Of a stretch of DNA of 64,000 nt, positions 17,301 through 25,900 are shown piece by piece. The translations under genes and the position numbers were made by a program. Origin of the DNA: Bathymodiolus thermophilus thioautotrophic gill symbiont (GTDB taxonomy: Bacteria; Pseudomonadota; Gammaproteobacteria; PS1; Pseudothioglobaceae); assembly GCF_003711265.1 (NCBI RefSeq), contig NZ_CP024634.1, forward strand, positions 744,001-808,000, given 5' to 3'. The first letter of the stretch is position 1, and the number at the start of each line of letters is the position of its first letter. Under the pieces are notes generated by a model. It was given only the letters and a program-made list of their open reading frames with translations. It did not search any database and was not told the origin of the DNA.

Positions 17301-19340
17301 GCTAGCAGGGATATTATCGGCAATATTAGTGGTATTGATAAGGATATTTGTGGGAGCGACATCATCCACATCTTTAATCTCAAGTGTAAAGTCTTTGGTG
17401 AATTCATGGCCATTGCCATCGTTGACTTTAATGCTAAAAGAGAGTGTTTTATTGGTATTGACTTCGTAGTCAACAGTTGCTTGTAGTTCTAATTTTGTGC
17501 CATCGTTTGAAATCTTTAAAGTATTGTTTTCATTGTTGGTCAGTGTGTAGGTAAAGGTGTTATTGGTATCAGCATCAGTGGTTGTTAATGTGGCAACTGT
17601 ACCAGAGGAGGAGCCGTCTAATAATTTTCTTTTGTCGTCTTCAATGGTGCCTACATTGTTATCAATATTACCTGTTAGAAGAATGTCAGTGGGAGTATTG
17701 TCATTGATATCAACTAGGTTGATGGCGATGGTTTGTTCGGTGTTTTTGTAGTCTTCGTTACCTGTGGTGGCTTTGACTTTGACGCTGTAGGATTTGGTGG
17801 CGCTTTCAAAGTCGGTGGTGGTGCCGTTGAAGGCTAGGGTTGCGTTGTTGGTGCCGCTGAGGCTGAATAGGTTACTGGTGTTTTCAATAATGCTGAAAGT
17901 GGCGTTTTCATTGGCAGTAAGGGTGTGAGTGGTGTTTTCACCTTCATTTATATTTAGTGTGTTGCTAGAGGTAATGGTAAGTCTAGGTTTTACGGTTAAA
18001 GTAAATTCCCCAAGTAAATCACGCTTCAAAGGATCGCTTGCGTTGCCATCAGCAACACGGATGTAAACTTTGTAGGAACTTTTGGTAGCAAGGTTGACTG
18101 TCTCGGTAATGCTTAACTTGCCATCAGTGGTGATTGAAAATTTATTGTTGTCAGTCGTGTTGTCATCTACAAGCCCATAATAAAATTGTGTGTTAGTGTC
18201 AGCATCGGTGGCAGAGGTGGTGGCAATTTGGGTGTTGGCAGGTGTGCCATCGATAATGGTTAAGGGGTTGAGTTGGAGGTTTTTAGGGGTATTGTCATTT
18301 ACATCGGTAACTACTACAGTTACTGTTTTTGTGTATTCATGGCCTGCGCCGTCTGTTACTTTGACATCAACACTTAGGGTTTTAATGACTTCATAATCAA
18401 CTGACTTGATAATCCTTAGTTTGGTGTTGTTAATAATTTTGAAAAAATTACCAGTATTGTTTTCTAAGGAAAAAGTAAAGGTGTTTGTGGTGTCAACATC
18501 TATTGCACCGAGGTTGGCGACTAGAAATAAACGGCTGGAAATACTACTGGTTTCCTCATAACGCCCCTCAGGTATCGTTAAAGTGCTGTTGCTGAGGGTA
18601 ATGTCAGTAGGGGTGCTGTCGTTTACATCAGTTAGGGTAACTTCGATGGTTTTAGTGGTGTCGGCTTTACCTGATTTAGTGGCTTTAATGTGGATAGTAT
18701 AAATTTTTGATGAAGTGGTGTCATAATCTGCACCGTTGGCATTTTTGAATTTTAATACGCTATTTTCAATTTTAAAAAGGTTGTTGTTGTCGGCGGTGCC
18801 GTCTAGCGAAAAGGTTGCGCCATCTTTATTAGCAGAGAGGGTGGCAATAGTTTGAACTCCTTCAGGGGTTGTTAGGTTGTTTGTGGTGATGGTGAGAGGG
18901 AGATAATCGGTAAGGGAGATTGTTTGTTTTAAATTTTTTAAAACAATTTCATTGTTGTTATTAGCCACATAGGTGCCCAAATTAATATCCACAGAGTCTA
19001 GATTATCAGCATCTAGAGTGGCAAGTATAGCAGTTTCTTCCCATGTCCATTGGGTAGCAAATCGACCAATGGGGCTAATTGGCGTTAGAGTTCTTGACGG
19101 ACTATTACTTGAAGGCGACCCAAGATAATAAGTTGCACCTTTATTGATACTGTAAGATACCCTTGGATTATCTATTGATTCTGTGACTGATTCCCATCCT
19201 TGGACAGGCTGATCAAAAGTTATTTGAAAAGTTTTAACATCTATTCTTTTAAGTTCCGTTATAACTGGATCGGAAGCAAAGGCTTGAGAAGTGAAAAAAA
19301 CCAACAAAGTGGTGATAATAAAGCGATTGAATGTATTCAT
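14340..19340 (-). CDS. Adhesin 5, long cadherin-repeat surface protein
   Basis: A 1,666-residue protein with a signal peptide (1-22, ending AFA) and a head (about 23-155) with GATYYLGSPSS and QWTWEE, closely matching adhesin 7. A long array of cadherin-like repeats (about 155-1330) follows, with DVNDSTPTDI, DVNDNTPKNL, DVDDVAPTNI, DINDETPTAI and LDYE motifs, then an Ig/PKD-like domain (VINQFIITQGEKEGR), the TSP3-like loop DSDGDGIPDEKD, the choice-of-anchor-U-like domain, and the anchor GGCVYNPNASARFD with one helix and an RRRRR tail. The tail is a diverged version shared only with adhesins 7 and 8. DNA of its 3' 2.5 kb is nearly identical to adhesin 7. The 18-codon leader frame is frameshifted, but the leader hairpin is kept. 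Confidence 0.88.
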   Translation of the reverse strand: MNTFNRFIITTLLVFFTSQAFASDPVITELKRIDVKTFQITFDQPVQGWESVTESIDNPRVSYSINKGATYYLGSPSSNSPSRTLTPISPIGRFATQWTWEETAILATLDADNLDSVDINLGTYVANNNNEIVLKNLKQTISLTDYLPLTITTNNLTTPEGVQTIATLSANKDGATFSLDGTADNNNLFKIENSVLKFKNANGADYDTTSSKIYTIHIKATKSGKADTTKTIEVTLTDVNDSTPTDITLSNSTLTIPEGRYEETSSISSRLFLVANLGAIDVDTTNTFTFSLENNTGNFFKIINNTKLRIIKSVDYEVIKTLSVDVKVTDGAGHEYTKTVTVVVTDVNDNTPKNLQLNPLTIIDGTPANTQIATTSATDADTNTQFYYGLVDDNTTDNNKFSITTDGKLSITETVNLATKSSYKVYIRVADGNASDPLKRDLLGEFTLTVKPRLTITSSNTLNINEGENTTHTLTANENATFSIIENTSNLFSLSGTNNATLAFNGTTTDFESATKSYSVKVKATTGNEDYKNTEQTIAINLVDINDNTPTDILLTGNIDNNVGTIEDDKRKLLDGSSSGTVATLTTTDADTNNTFTYTLTNNENNTLKISNDGTKLELQATVDYEVNTNKTLSFSIKVNDGNGHEFTKDFTLEIKDVDDVAPTNILINTTNIADNIPASMQVAYFSAVDSDTVGTHRYSFDNLNGVNNADNGKFTLSTDGKLSVKAAVNFATQSQYHIVIQVADTGATFSRGFTLNVVQTLTITSPATATVVENTNKVITLTANRDNVAFAITNGADKAKFTLSGTTLTFAATDFEARTNDNTYEVVITARKTGETDATQTLIITLTDINDETPTAITFTGDLSIAENTAIGAELGTFSATDADTGDTFTYTSSNAAFTFDNNKLKLNATLDYENTINLTTTITVTDANNHTFNTDFTFTITDTNDITPSNIQLSNIVIADGTTAGTTIATLSATDADTVGTLTYTLGSTDATSFTISGNQLKIAHTVAYSTKSSYNITITAFDGVNTSAPVNFNFSVNANFAITSPATITTIEKADKIITLAANRDDVTFAITDGADKAKFTLDGTQLTFTATDFEDGAENTYEVEITARKTGETDATQTLTLTLEKIVEITLANQSRSVNENSAIDTNIGTPLTTIGTISTFEITAGNDDGFFKINNTGQIQVAKNTLNHEDKSSHILTVKITSTNAIDKTAQITIIITDIDDTAPTNIVLSKSTITSNALADTIIGTLSATDTDTTSNLIYNIIGTNDNFEIIGNKLKLKTAASNITFPITITITASDGTLTSAQQNFTITKTTINLNIAPVINQFIITQGEKEGRIISKDGGEVKIHTLVDTQTYEWSSTDINGTNINNGVSNATLTFDPGTITTFGTITIKLKATTGEHTSERTLLLKLIEKSKDVKGDSDGDGIPDEKDINNAGNKIQAGEGENKGKAITSKRNTRILLGTLALGKNSTFLTLDQMKEYVTTSNLPDKTKDTLTTGAIYDYVVEGLSTTGTSEVIIELTTATPKDAELRKYSLVNGWSAFVNNNDNTIKSKISTTCTDDNWQTGLITGATCLKLTIKDGGENDTDGQQTDNTGDVNGVVASTISIAKPIVNDGSSSNNSSGSGGCVYNPNASARFDIGFILLMTLSVYYLIRRRRRFSY
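16210..17052 (-). repeat. Single 843-bp cadherin repeat unit of adhesin 5
   Basis: Encodes 281 residues (three cadherin-like domains). The corresponding place in adhesin 7 has three tandem units. Listed to mark the expansion unit. Confidence 0.75.
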
Positions 19341-19469
19341 AAAAAACTCCTAGGTCGGTAATTAACAGTTATTTTCTGTGTTGTTTCTAAGTAATAGCGA
19401 ATGAGTGCCCCGTCATAAGCGCCAAAAATATAAATTTTTTTCAATGATTGTAATAAAGGTAATGGAAAC

Positions 19470-19491
19470 AAAAAAACCTCGGTTAACGAGG
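19470..19491 (-). terminator. Intra-leader terminator-like hairpin (adhesin 5)
   Basis: On minus, CCTCG and CGAGG enclose TTAAC and are followed by T6-7. The hairpin is kept although the leader frame here is frameshifted (5 bases lost near 19570 relative to the adhesin 7 leader). Confidence 0.5.
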
Positions 19492-19607
19492 CAAGTAGTT
19501 AGGGTGGAGAAATAAGAAGTCATTTGGCTTGAATCAAGCCCAAATATTGCTAAATTTGCGGTGCGGTGCAGTGCTATTATAACAATGTAGTGTGTTCATA
19601 AGTCAGG

Positions 19608-19619
19608 AATTATTCCATA
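19608..19619 (-). promoter_or_regulatory. Shared 12-bp promoter-proximal motif, adhesin 5
   Basis: TATGGAATAATT on minus, 268 bases before the start (middle-length leader class). Confidence 0.45.
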
Positions 19620-19785
19620 AAATTGGGACTTGTGGGGCTTTTTTTATTGTTAGTGCGGTGTATTTTTTGGCGAGGTGAATGGGATTTGTGAAATGGGGCG
19701 AGGAAGGGTTGCAAATTCTTCTCCACTTGTGATAATTAGTTCTGTGTGAAATTTTGAGCAAAACTATTATTCTTGTTTATATTCA
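19620..19785. other. Gene-free duplicated spacer between adhesins 5 and 6
   Basis: No gene seen. The sequence is nearly identical to 22619-22783 and 29945-30110, so it belongs to the duplicated cassette. Confidence 0.5.
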
Positions 19786-19881
19786 GGGTACTTCCAAAAA
19801 CCCCAGTGCGATTTAAGGAAGTTAGAAAAAGGTGCTGTTTTATATTTTTCATCAATTGTATTGGGGTTTTTGGAGGTGTTC
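19786..19881. repeat. MITE-like repeat B, copy 3 (short form)
   Basis: 96-bp short form with GGGTACTTCC and GGAGGTGTTC ends, downstream of adhesin 6. Confidence 0.7.
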
Positions 19882-19987
19882 TTTATGTAAGCCCTTTATT
19901 CTCATGCTGTTTTAGATAAAGACGGATTTGTAACCCACCCTATTTTCACAGAGATTTTTTGTCAGTATTTTTACTTGATTTATTTAC

Positions 19988-22333
19988 TTAATGAGAAAAT
20001 CGGCGCCTTCTTCTGATTAAATAATAAACACTCAATGTCATTAACAGAATAAAAACTGTATCAAATCTAGCAGGTGCATTGGGATGGTAAACGCAACCGC
20101 CACTGCTGCCACTGCTATTACTACTACCGACAACAACAGGCGTTGTTATTGAAATGGTACTTTCAATCACGCCGTTGGCTTGGTTGTCGCTATCATTTTC
20201 TCCACCATCTTTAAGGGTTAGTTTCAGGCAGGTTGCGCCTGTGACTAATCCAGTTTGCCAAGTGCCATCGGTGCAGATATTACTTGTGTTGGTTTTGGAT
20301 TGTATGCTGTTATTGTTATCAACCACAAAATTACGCCAACCAGTCGCTAGTGAGTATTGACGCAATACTGCATTTGCAGGGATTGGGGTGGCGAGTTGAA
20401 TGATTACTTGGGTGGAGGCACCAGTGGCGCTTAGGCCTTCGATTATATAGTCGTAGATATCGCCAGTGGCTAAGGTGTCTTTAGTGTAGTCGGATAGGTG
20501 GTTGGCTACTCTGTATTGTTTTAGTTGATCAAGGGTTAGTTGCCCAGAATCTTCGCCCATGATACCAGGTAATATTCTAGTACTTCCTGGACTGGTGATT
20601 TTTTTGTTTGTGCCTGCGGGTAATTCATTGTCGCTATTTCCTGATTCTTTGCTGTCGGAAATGCCGTTGCCGTTTGTGTCTGTTCGTCCATTGGGATAGG
20701 TGTCAACTAATTTAAGTTTTAATACTCTTTCTGATGAAAAATCGCCAGCCGTTACTTTTAATGTGATTGTTCGGGTGCCGATGTTGGTACTTTGGGGATT
20801 GAAAACAAAAGTCTTGCTGGCGCTTGTGTTAGAAAAATCGTTACTACTCCAAGTGTAAGTTCCTGTGCCTGCTGAGGCGCTGACGGTAACTTCTCCACCG
20901 TCTTTGCTGATTAAGGGACCTTTGTTTTCACCTTGGGTTACACTAAATTGGGCGATCACTGGGGCAGCGATGTAAGTGGTAGTAATGGCAATGGTAAAGG
21001 GTTGTGGAGCGGAGTCGTTAGTATTGTCACTGGCGGTGATGTTAATGTTGATCGTGTTTCCGAGGGCAGTGGTGGATCTGTTGGTTCTGAGTTCATTGCC
21101 GTTGACGATTTTGAAGTTGGTGGTGTCGTTGACGGTAAAGGTAAGGGGAGTGTTGGTATCTACATCACTGGCACTGAGGGTGCCGACTAAGGTATTGGCG
21201 GGTTGGCCTTTGATCAAGTTTACATTACTAAGTAGAATGTTAGTTGGGACAGTGTCGTCTATGTCGCCAACTGTGAAATTAAAGATTTTGTCAAATGTGT
21301 GATTGTTGCCATCGGTTACGGTAATGGTAGTGCTAAGACTGGTGGCGTTCTCGTAGTCTAGGGTGGTGTTGAGTTTGAGTTTGTTGTTGTCAATGGTAAA
21401 TTTGGTGTTGCTACTGGTGTAGGTAAAAGTGTCGTTGGCATCGGCATCGGTGGTGGAGAGTGTGCCTAATTCAGTGCCAGTTCTTGTGTTTTCAGCGATG
21501 GTGCGGTTGCCTGTGAGGGTGATGGCGGTAGGGAGTTCGTCGTTGAGGTCAACTAGGTTGACGGTGATGGTTTGTTCGGTATTTTTATCGTCGCCATCTC
21601 CTGTGGTGGCTTTGATTTTGACGGTGTAGGATTTTGTGGCGCTTTCGTAATTGGTGGTAGTGCCGTTGAAGGTTAGGGTGTTGTTGTTGGTGCCGCTAAG
21701 GCTGAAGAAGCCACTGGTGTTTTCTGTAATGCTGAAAGTGGCGGTGGTGTCGTTGGCGACGAGGATGTGGATGGTACTTGCTGCTTTTTCATTGGCGGGG
21801 AATGTGTTGGTGGAGGTGATGGTGAGGGTGGCTGGAACTGGGCAAGACTCCCAGCAGAGGTTAATGGTTCTTTGGGGCATTGAAGGGCTTTCTGTGTCAT
21901 TGATACTTGCGCCAATAAACGCAGAGGGAATGGGTTGGTCACTCTCATAATAAGTTTGCATGGTGAATCTTTTACCTCCTTGGTCTTTTATTATTGCAAT
22001 GGTTGCGGGTTCAAGTGTTAAATCCCAGGTTTTGTAAAAGGGAAGAGTGTAGTCAATGCTTCCTAATTTCAAATGTGTAGTAATACTGGTGCCAACACCA
22101 GATCTACTGACAAAGCCATGAAGAGCAATTTGATTATTGTTTTCATCAAAGAAACGGTTATCTCGATCCACAGCAAGTGCATAATCATCAAGTGTAACTC
22201 GTATAGTTTTTTGCGTATCGCTAAGAATGTAGGTTGTGTTCTTAGTGACTTGAGTGAAGTCAAGGGCTAGCGTTTGTGCTGATAAAGTCAATAGACAAAA
22301 TAAGGTAATAATAAAGCGATTGAACATATTCAT
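19988..22333 (-). CDS. Adhesin 6, cadherin-repeat surface protein
   Basis: A 781-residue protein with the MNMFNRF-type signal peptide (cleavage near residue 23). The head (about 24-170) is of the adhesin 3 type (LDFTQVTKNTTYILSD, IRVTLDDYAL) and ends in CWESC. About three cadherin-like repeats follow, the first opening LTITSTNTFPANEKAAS as in adhesins 1 and 8. Then come the Ig/PKD-like domain, DTNGNGISD loop, choice-of-anchor-U-like domain and the anchor SSGGCVYHPNAPARFD (His in place of the usual Asn), with a membrane helix and RRRRR tail. The mixture of an adhesin 3 head with an adhesin 1/8 first repeat points to recombination within the family. Confidence 0.88.
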   Translation of the reverse strand: MNMFNRFIITLFCLLTLSAQTLALDFTQVTKNTTYILSDTQKTIRVTLDDYALAVDRDNRFFDENNNQIALHGFVSRSGVGTSITTHLKLGSIDYTLPFYKTWDLTLEPATIAIIKDQGGKRFTMQTYYESDQPIPSAFIGASINDTESPSMPQRTINLCWESCPVPATLTITSTNTFPANEKAASTIHILVANDTTATFSITENTSGFFSLSGTNNNTLTFNGTTTNYESATKSYTVKIKATTGDGDDKNTEQTITVNLVDLNDELPTAITLTGNRTIAENTRTGTELGTLSTTDADANDTFTYTSSNTKFTIDNNKLKLNTTLDYENATSLSTTITVTDGNNHTFDKIFNFTVGDIDDTVPTNILLSNVNLIKGQPANTLVGTLSASDVDTNTPLTFTVNDTTNFKIVNGNELRTNRSTTALGNTININITASDNTNDSAPQPFTIAITTTYIAAPVIAQFSVTQGENKGPLISKDGGEVTVSASAGTGTYTWSSNDFSNTSASKTFVFNPQSTNIGTRTITLKVTAGDFSSERVLKLKLVDTYPNGRTDTNGNGISDSKESGNSDNELPAGTNKKITSPGSTRILPGIMGEDSGQLTLDQLKQYRVANHLSDYTKDTLATGDIYDYIIEGLSATGASTQVIIQLATPIPANAVLRQYSLATGWRNFVVDNNNSIQSKTNTSNICTDGTWQTGLVTGATCLKLTLKDGGENDSDNQANGVIESTISITTPVVVGSSNSSGSSGGCVYHPNAPARFDTVFILLMTLSVYYLIRRRRRFSH

Positions 22334-22379
22334 AATGAAACTCCTAGCTGGTAATTAATGGTTATTTTCTGTGTTGTTT

Positions 22380-22598
22380 CTAAGTAATAGTGAATGAGAG
22401 TGCCCTGTCATAAGCGCCAAAAATATAAATTTTTTTCAATGATTGTAATAAAGATAATGGAAACAAAAAACCTCGGTTAACGAGGCAAGTAGTTAGGGTG
22501 GAGAAATAAAAAGTCATTTGGCTTGAATCAAGCCCAAATATTGCTAAATTTGCGGTGCGGTACGATGCAGTGCTATTATAACAATGTAGTGTGTTCAT
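22380..22598 (-). CDS. Leader reading frame of adhesin 6 (72 codons, uncertain)
   Basis: Starts MNTLHCYNSTASYRTANLAIFGLDSSQ. It is related to the adhesin 1 leader in its first 40 codons, contains the hairpin at LVNRGF, then diverges after a deletion. Probably a leader, not an established protein. Confidence 0.25.
   Translation of the reverse strand: MNTLHCYNSTASYRTANLAIFGLDSSQMTFYFSTLTTCLVNRGFLFPLSLLQSLKKIYIFGAYDRALSFTIT
22465..22485 (-). terminator. Intra-leader terminator-like hairpin (adhesin 6)
   Basis: CCTCG-TTAAC-CGAGG followed by T6 on minus. Confidence 0.5.
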
Positions 22599-22606
22599 AA
22601 GTCAGG

Positions 22607-22618
22607 AATTATTCCATA
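22607..22618 (-). promoter_or_regulatory. Shared 12-bp promoter-proximal motif, adhesin 6
   Basis: TATGGAATAATT on minus, 274 bases before the start. Confidence 0.45.
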
Positions 22619-22783
22619 AAATTGGGACTTGTGGGGCTTTTTTATTGTTAGTGCGGTGTATTTTTTGGCGAGGTGAATGGGATTTGTGAAATGGGGCGAG
22701 GAAGGGTTGCAAATTCTTCTCCACTTGTGATAATTAGTTCTGTGTGAAATTTTGAGTAAAACTATTATTCTTGTTTACATTCA

Positions 22784-22879
22784 GGGTACCTCCAAAAACC
22801 CCAGTGCGATTTAAGGAAGTTAGAAAAAGGTGCTGTTTTATACTTTTCATCAATTGTATTGGGTTTTTTGGAGGTGTTC
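22784..22879. repeat. MITE-like repeat B, copy 4 (short form)
   Basis: 96-bp short form with GGGTACCTCC and GGAGGTGTTC ends, downstream of adhesin 7. Confidence 0.7.
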
Positions 22880-22985
22880 TTTATGTAAGCCCTTTATTCC
22901 CATGCTGTTTTAGATAAAGACGGATTTGTAACCCGCCCTATTTTCACAGGGATTTTTTGTCAGTATTTTTACTTGATTTATTTAC

Positions 22986-25900
22986 TTAATAAGAAAATCG
23001 GCGTCTTCTTCTGATTAAATAATAAACACTCAATGTCATTAATAAAATAAAACCTATATCAAATCTGGCAGATGCATTAGGGTTGTAAACACAACCACCA
23101 CCACTATTGTTACTACTGCCACCATCATTAACAACGGGCGTTGCAATTGAAATAGTACTTGCAACCACACCATTAACATCACCCGTGTTGTCGGTTTGTT
23201 GACCATCGGTATCGTTTTCACCGCCGTCTTTGATGGTTAGTTTAAGGCAAGTTGCACCTGTGATTAACCCAGTTTGCCAGTTATCATCGGTGCAGGTTGT
23301 GCTGATTTTGGATTTAATTGTATTGTCATTATTATTCACAAAAGCAGACCAGCCATTGACTAACGAATATTTGCGCAACTCTGCATCTTTAGGGGTTGCC
23401 GTGGTGAGTTCGATAATCACTTCAGAAGTGCCTGTGGTGCTTAAGCCTTCAACGACATAGTCATAAATAGCACCAGTCGTTAGTGTGTCTTTGGTTTTGT
23501 CAGGTAGATTACTGGTTGTTACATATTCTTTCATTTGATCAAGGGTTAAAAATGTGGAATTTTTGCCTAGAGCAAGCGTACCTAATAATATTCTAGTGTT
23601 TCTCTTACTGGTGATGGCTTTACCTTTGTTTTCGCCTTCGCCTGCTTGGATTTTATTGCCAGCATTGTTAATGTCTTTTTCATCGGGGATGCCATCACCA
23701 TCGCTATCACCCTTAACATCTTTACTCTTTTCAATTAATTTGAGCAGTAAGGTTCTTTCTGATGTGTGCTCTCCAGTTGTGGCTTTTAATTTAATGGTTA
23801 TAGTGCCGAATGTGGTTATCGTTCCGGGGTCAAAGGTCAGCGTTGCGCTTGCACCATTATTAATATTAATATCAGCGCTACTCCACTCGTAAGTCTGTGT
23901 GTCTACTAAGGCATGAATTTTAACCTCTCCACCATCTTTGCTAATTATCCGACCTTCTTTTTCACCTTGAGTAATGATGAATTGATTGATGACTGGAGCA
24001 ATGTTAAGGTTAATGGTGGTTTTGGTGATTGTAAAGTTTTGTTGTGCAGAGGTAAGGGTGCCGTCGCTGGCAGTAATGGTGATGGTGATTGGAAAGGTAA
24101 TGTTACTGGCTGCTGTTTTGAGTTTTAGCTTATTGCCAATAATTTCAAAATTGTCGTTGGTACCGATAATATTATAGATTAAGTTACTTGTTGTGTCTGT
24201 GTCGGTGGCAGACAAGGTGCCTATGATCGTATCAGCAAGGGCGTTAGAGGTAATGGTGGATTTGCTAAGGACAATGTTGGTGGGGGCGGTGTCGTCAATA
24301 TCGGTGATAATAATGGTGATTTGGGCGGTTTTGTCTATGGCGTTGGTGCTGGTTATTTTGACTGTTAGGATATGACTTGATTTGTCTTCGTGGTTTAGGG
24401 TGTTTTTTGCGACTTGGATTTGTCCTGTGTTGTTAATTTTAAAGAAGCCGTCGTCGTTGCCAGCCGTAATTTCAAAGGTTGAAATTGTGCCTATGGTTGT
24501 TAAAGGGGTACCGATGTTGGTGTCAATGGCTGAATTTTCGTTGACAGATCGGGATTGATTGGCAAGGGTAATTTCAACTATTTTTTCGAGGGTAAGCGTC
24601 AGGGTTTGGGTGGCATCGGTTTCGCCTGTTTTTCTGGCGGTGATTTCAACTTCATAGGTGTTCTCGGCTCCGTCTTCAAAGTCGGTGGCAGTGAAGGTGA
24701 GTTGGGTGCCGTCAAGGGTGAATTTAGCTTTGTCTGCACCATCTGTGATGGCAAAAGTTACATCGTCTCTGTTGGCAGCAAGTGTAATGATTTTGTCGGC
24801 TTTTTCAATGGTGGTGATAGTGGCTGGTGAGGTGATGGCAAAATTTGCATTGACGCTAAAGTTGAAATTTACAGGGGCGGAAGTGTTGACGCCATCGAAG
24901 GCGGTGATGGTGATGTTATAACTGGATTTGGTGCTGTAGGCAACGGTGTGTGCGATTTTTAATTGGTTGCCGCTAATGGTAAAACTGGTGGCGTCGGTGC
25001 TACCGAGGGTGTAAGTCAATGTGCCAACGGTATCTGCATCGGTGGCAGAGAGGGTGGCGATGGTGGTGCCAGCTGTGGTGCCGTCGGCGATGACGATGTT
25101 ACTGAGTTGAATATTAGAAGGGGTAATATCGTTGGTATCGGTGATGGTGAAGGTGAAATCTGTGTTAAATGTGTGGTTGTTAGCATCGGTTACGGTGATG
25201 GTGGTGGTGAGGTTAATGGTGTTTTCATAGTCTAGGGTAGCGTTGAGTTTGAGTTTGTTGTTGTCAAAGGTAAAGGCGGCGTTACTGCTGGTGTAGGTAA
25301 AGGTGTCGCCTGTGTCGGCATCAGTGGCAGAGAAGGTGCCTAATTCGGCGCCAATAGCAGTGTTTTCGGCGATGGAAAGGTCGCCTGTGAAGGTGATGGC
25401 AGTGGGGGTTTCGTCGTTGATGTCGGTTAAGGTGATTATTAGGGTTTGGGTGGCATCGGTTTCGTCTGTCTTTCTGGCAGTGATTACAACTTCATAGGTG
25501 TTGTCGTTGGTTCTGGCTTCAAAGTCGGTGGCAGCGAAGGTGAGTGTTGTGCCGCTAAGGGTGAATTTGGCTTTGTCTGCACCGCCTGTGATGGTGAAAG
25601 TTGCGTCATTTCTGTTGGCAGTAAGTGTGATGACTTTGCTACTGTTTTCGGCTACGGTGGCAGCGGCTGATGAGGTGATGGCAAAATTTGCATTGACGCT
25701 AAAACTAAAGTTCATCGGGGCGGAAGTGTTGACGCCATCGAAGGCGGTGATGGTGATGTTATAACTGGATTTGGTGCTGTAGGCAACGGTGTGTGCGATT
25801 TTTAATTGGTTGCCGCTAATGGTAAAACTGGTGGCATCGGTGCTACCGAGGGTGTAAGTCAATGTGCCAACGGTATCTGCATCGGTGGCAGAGAGGGTGG

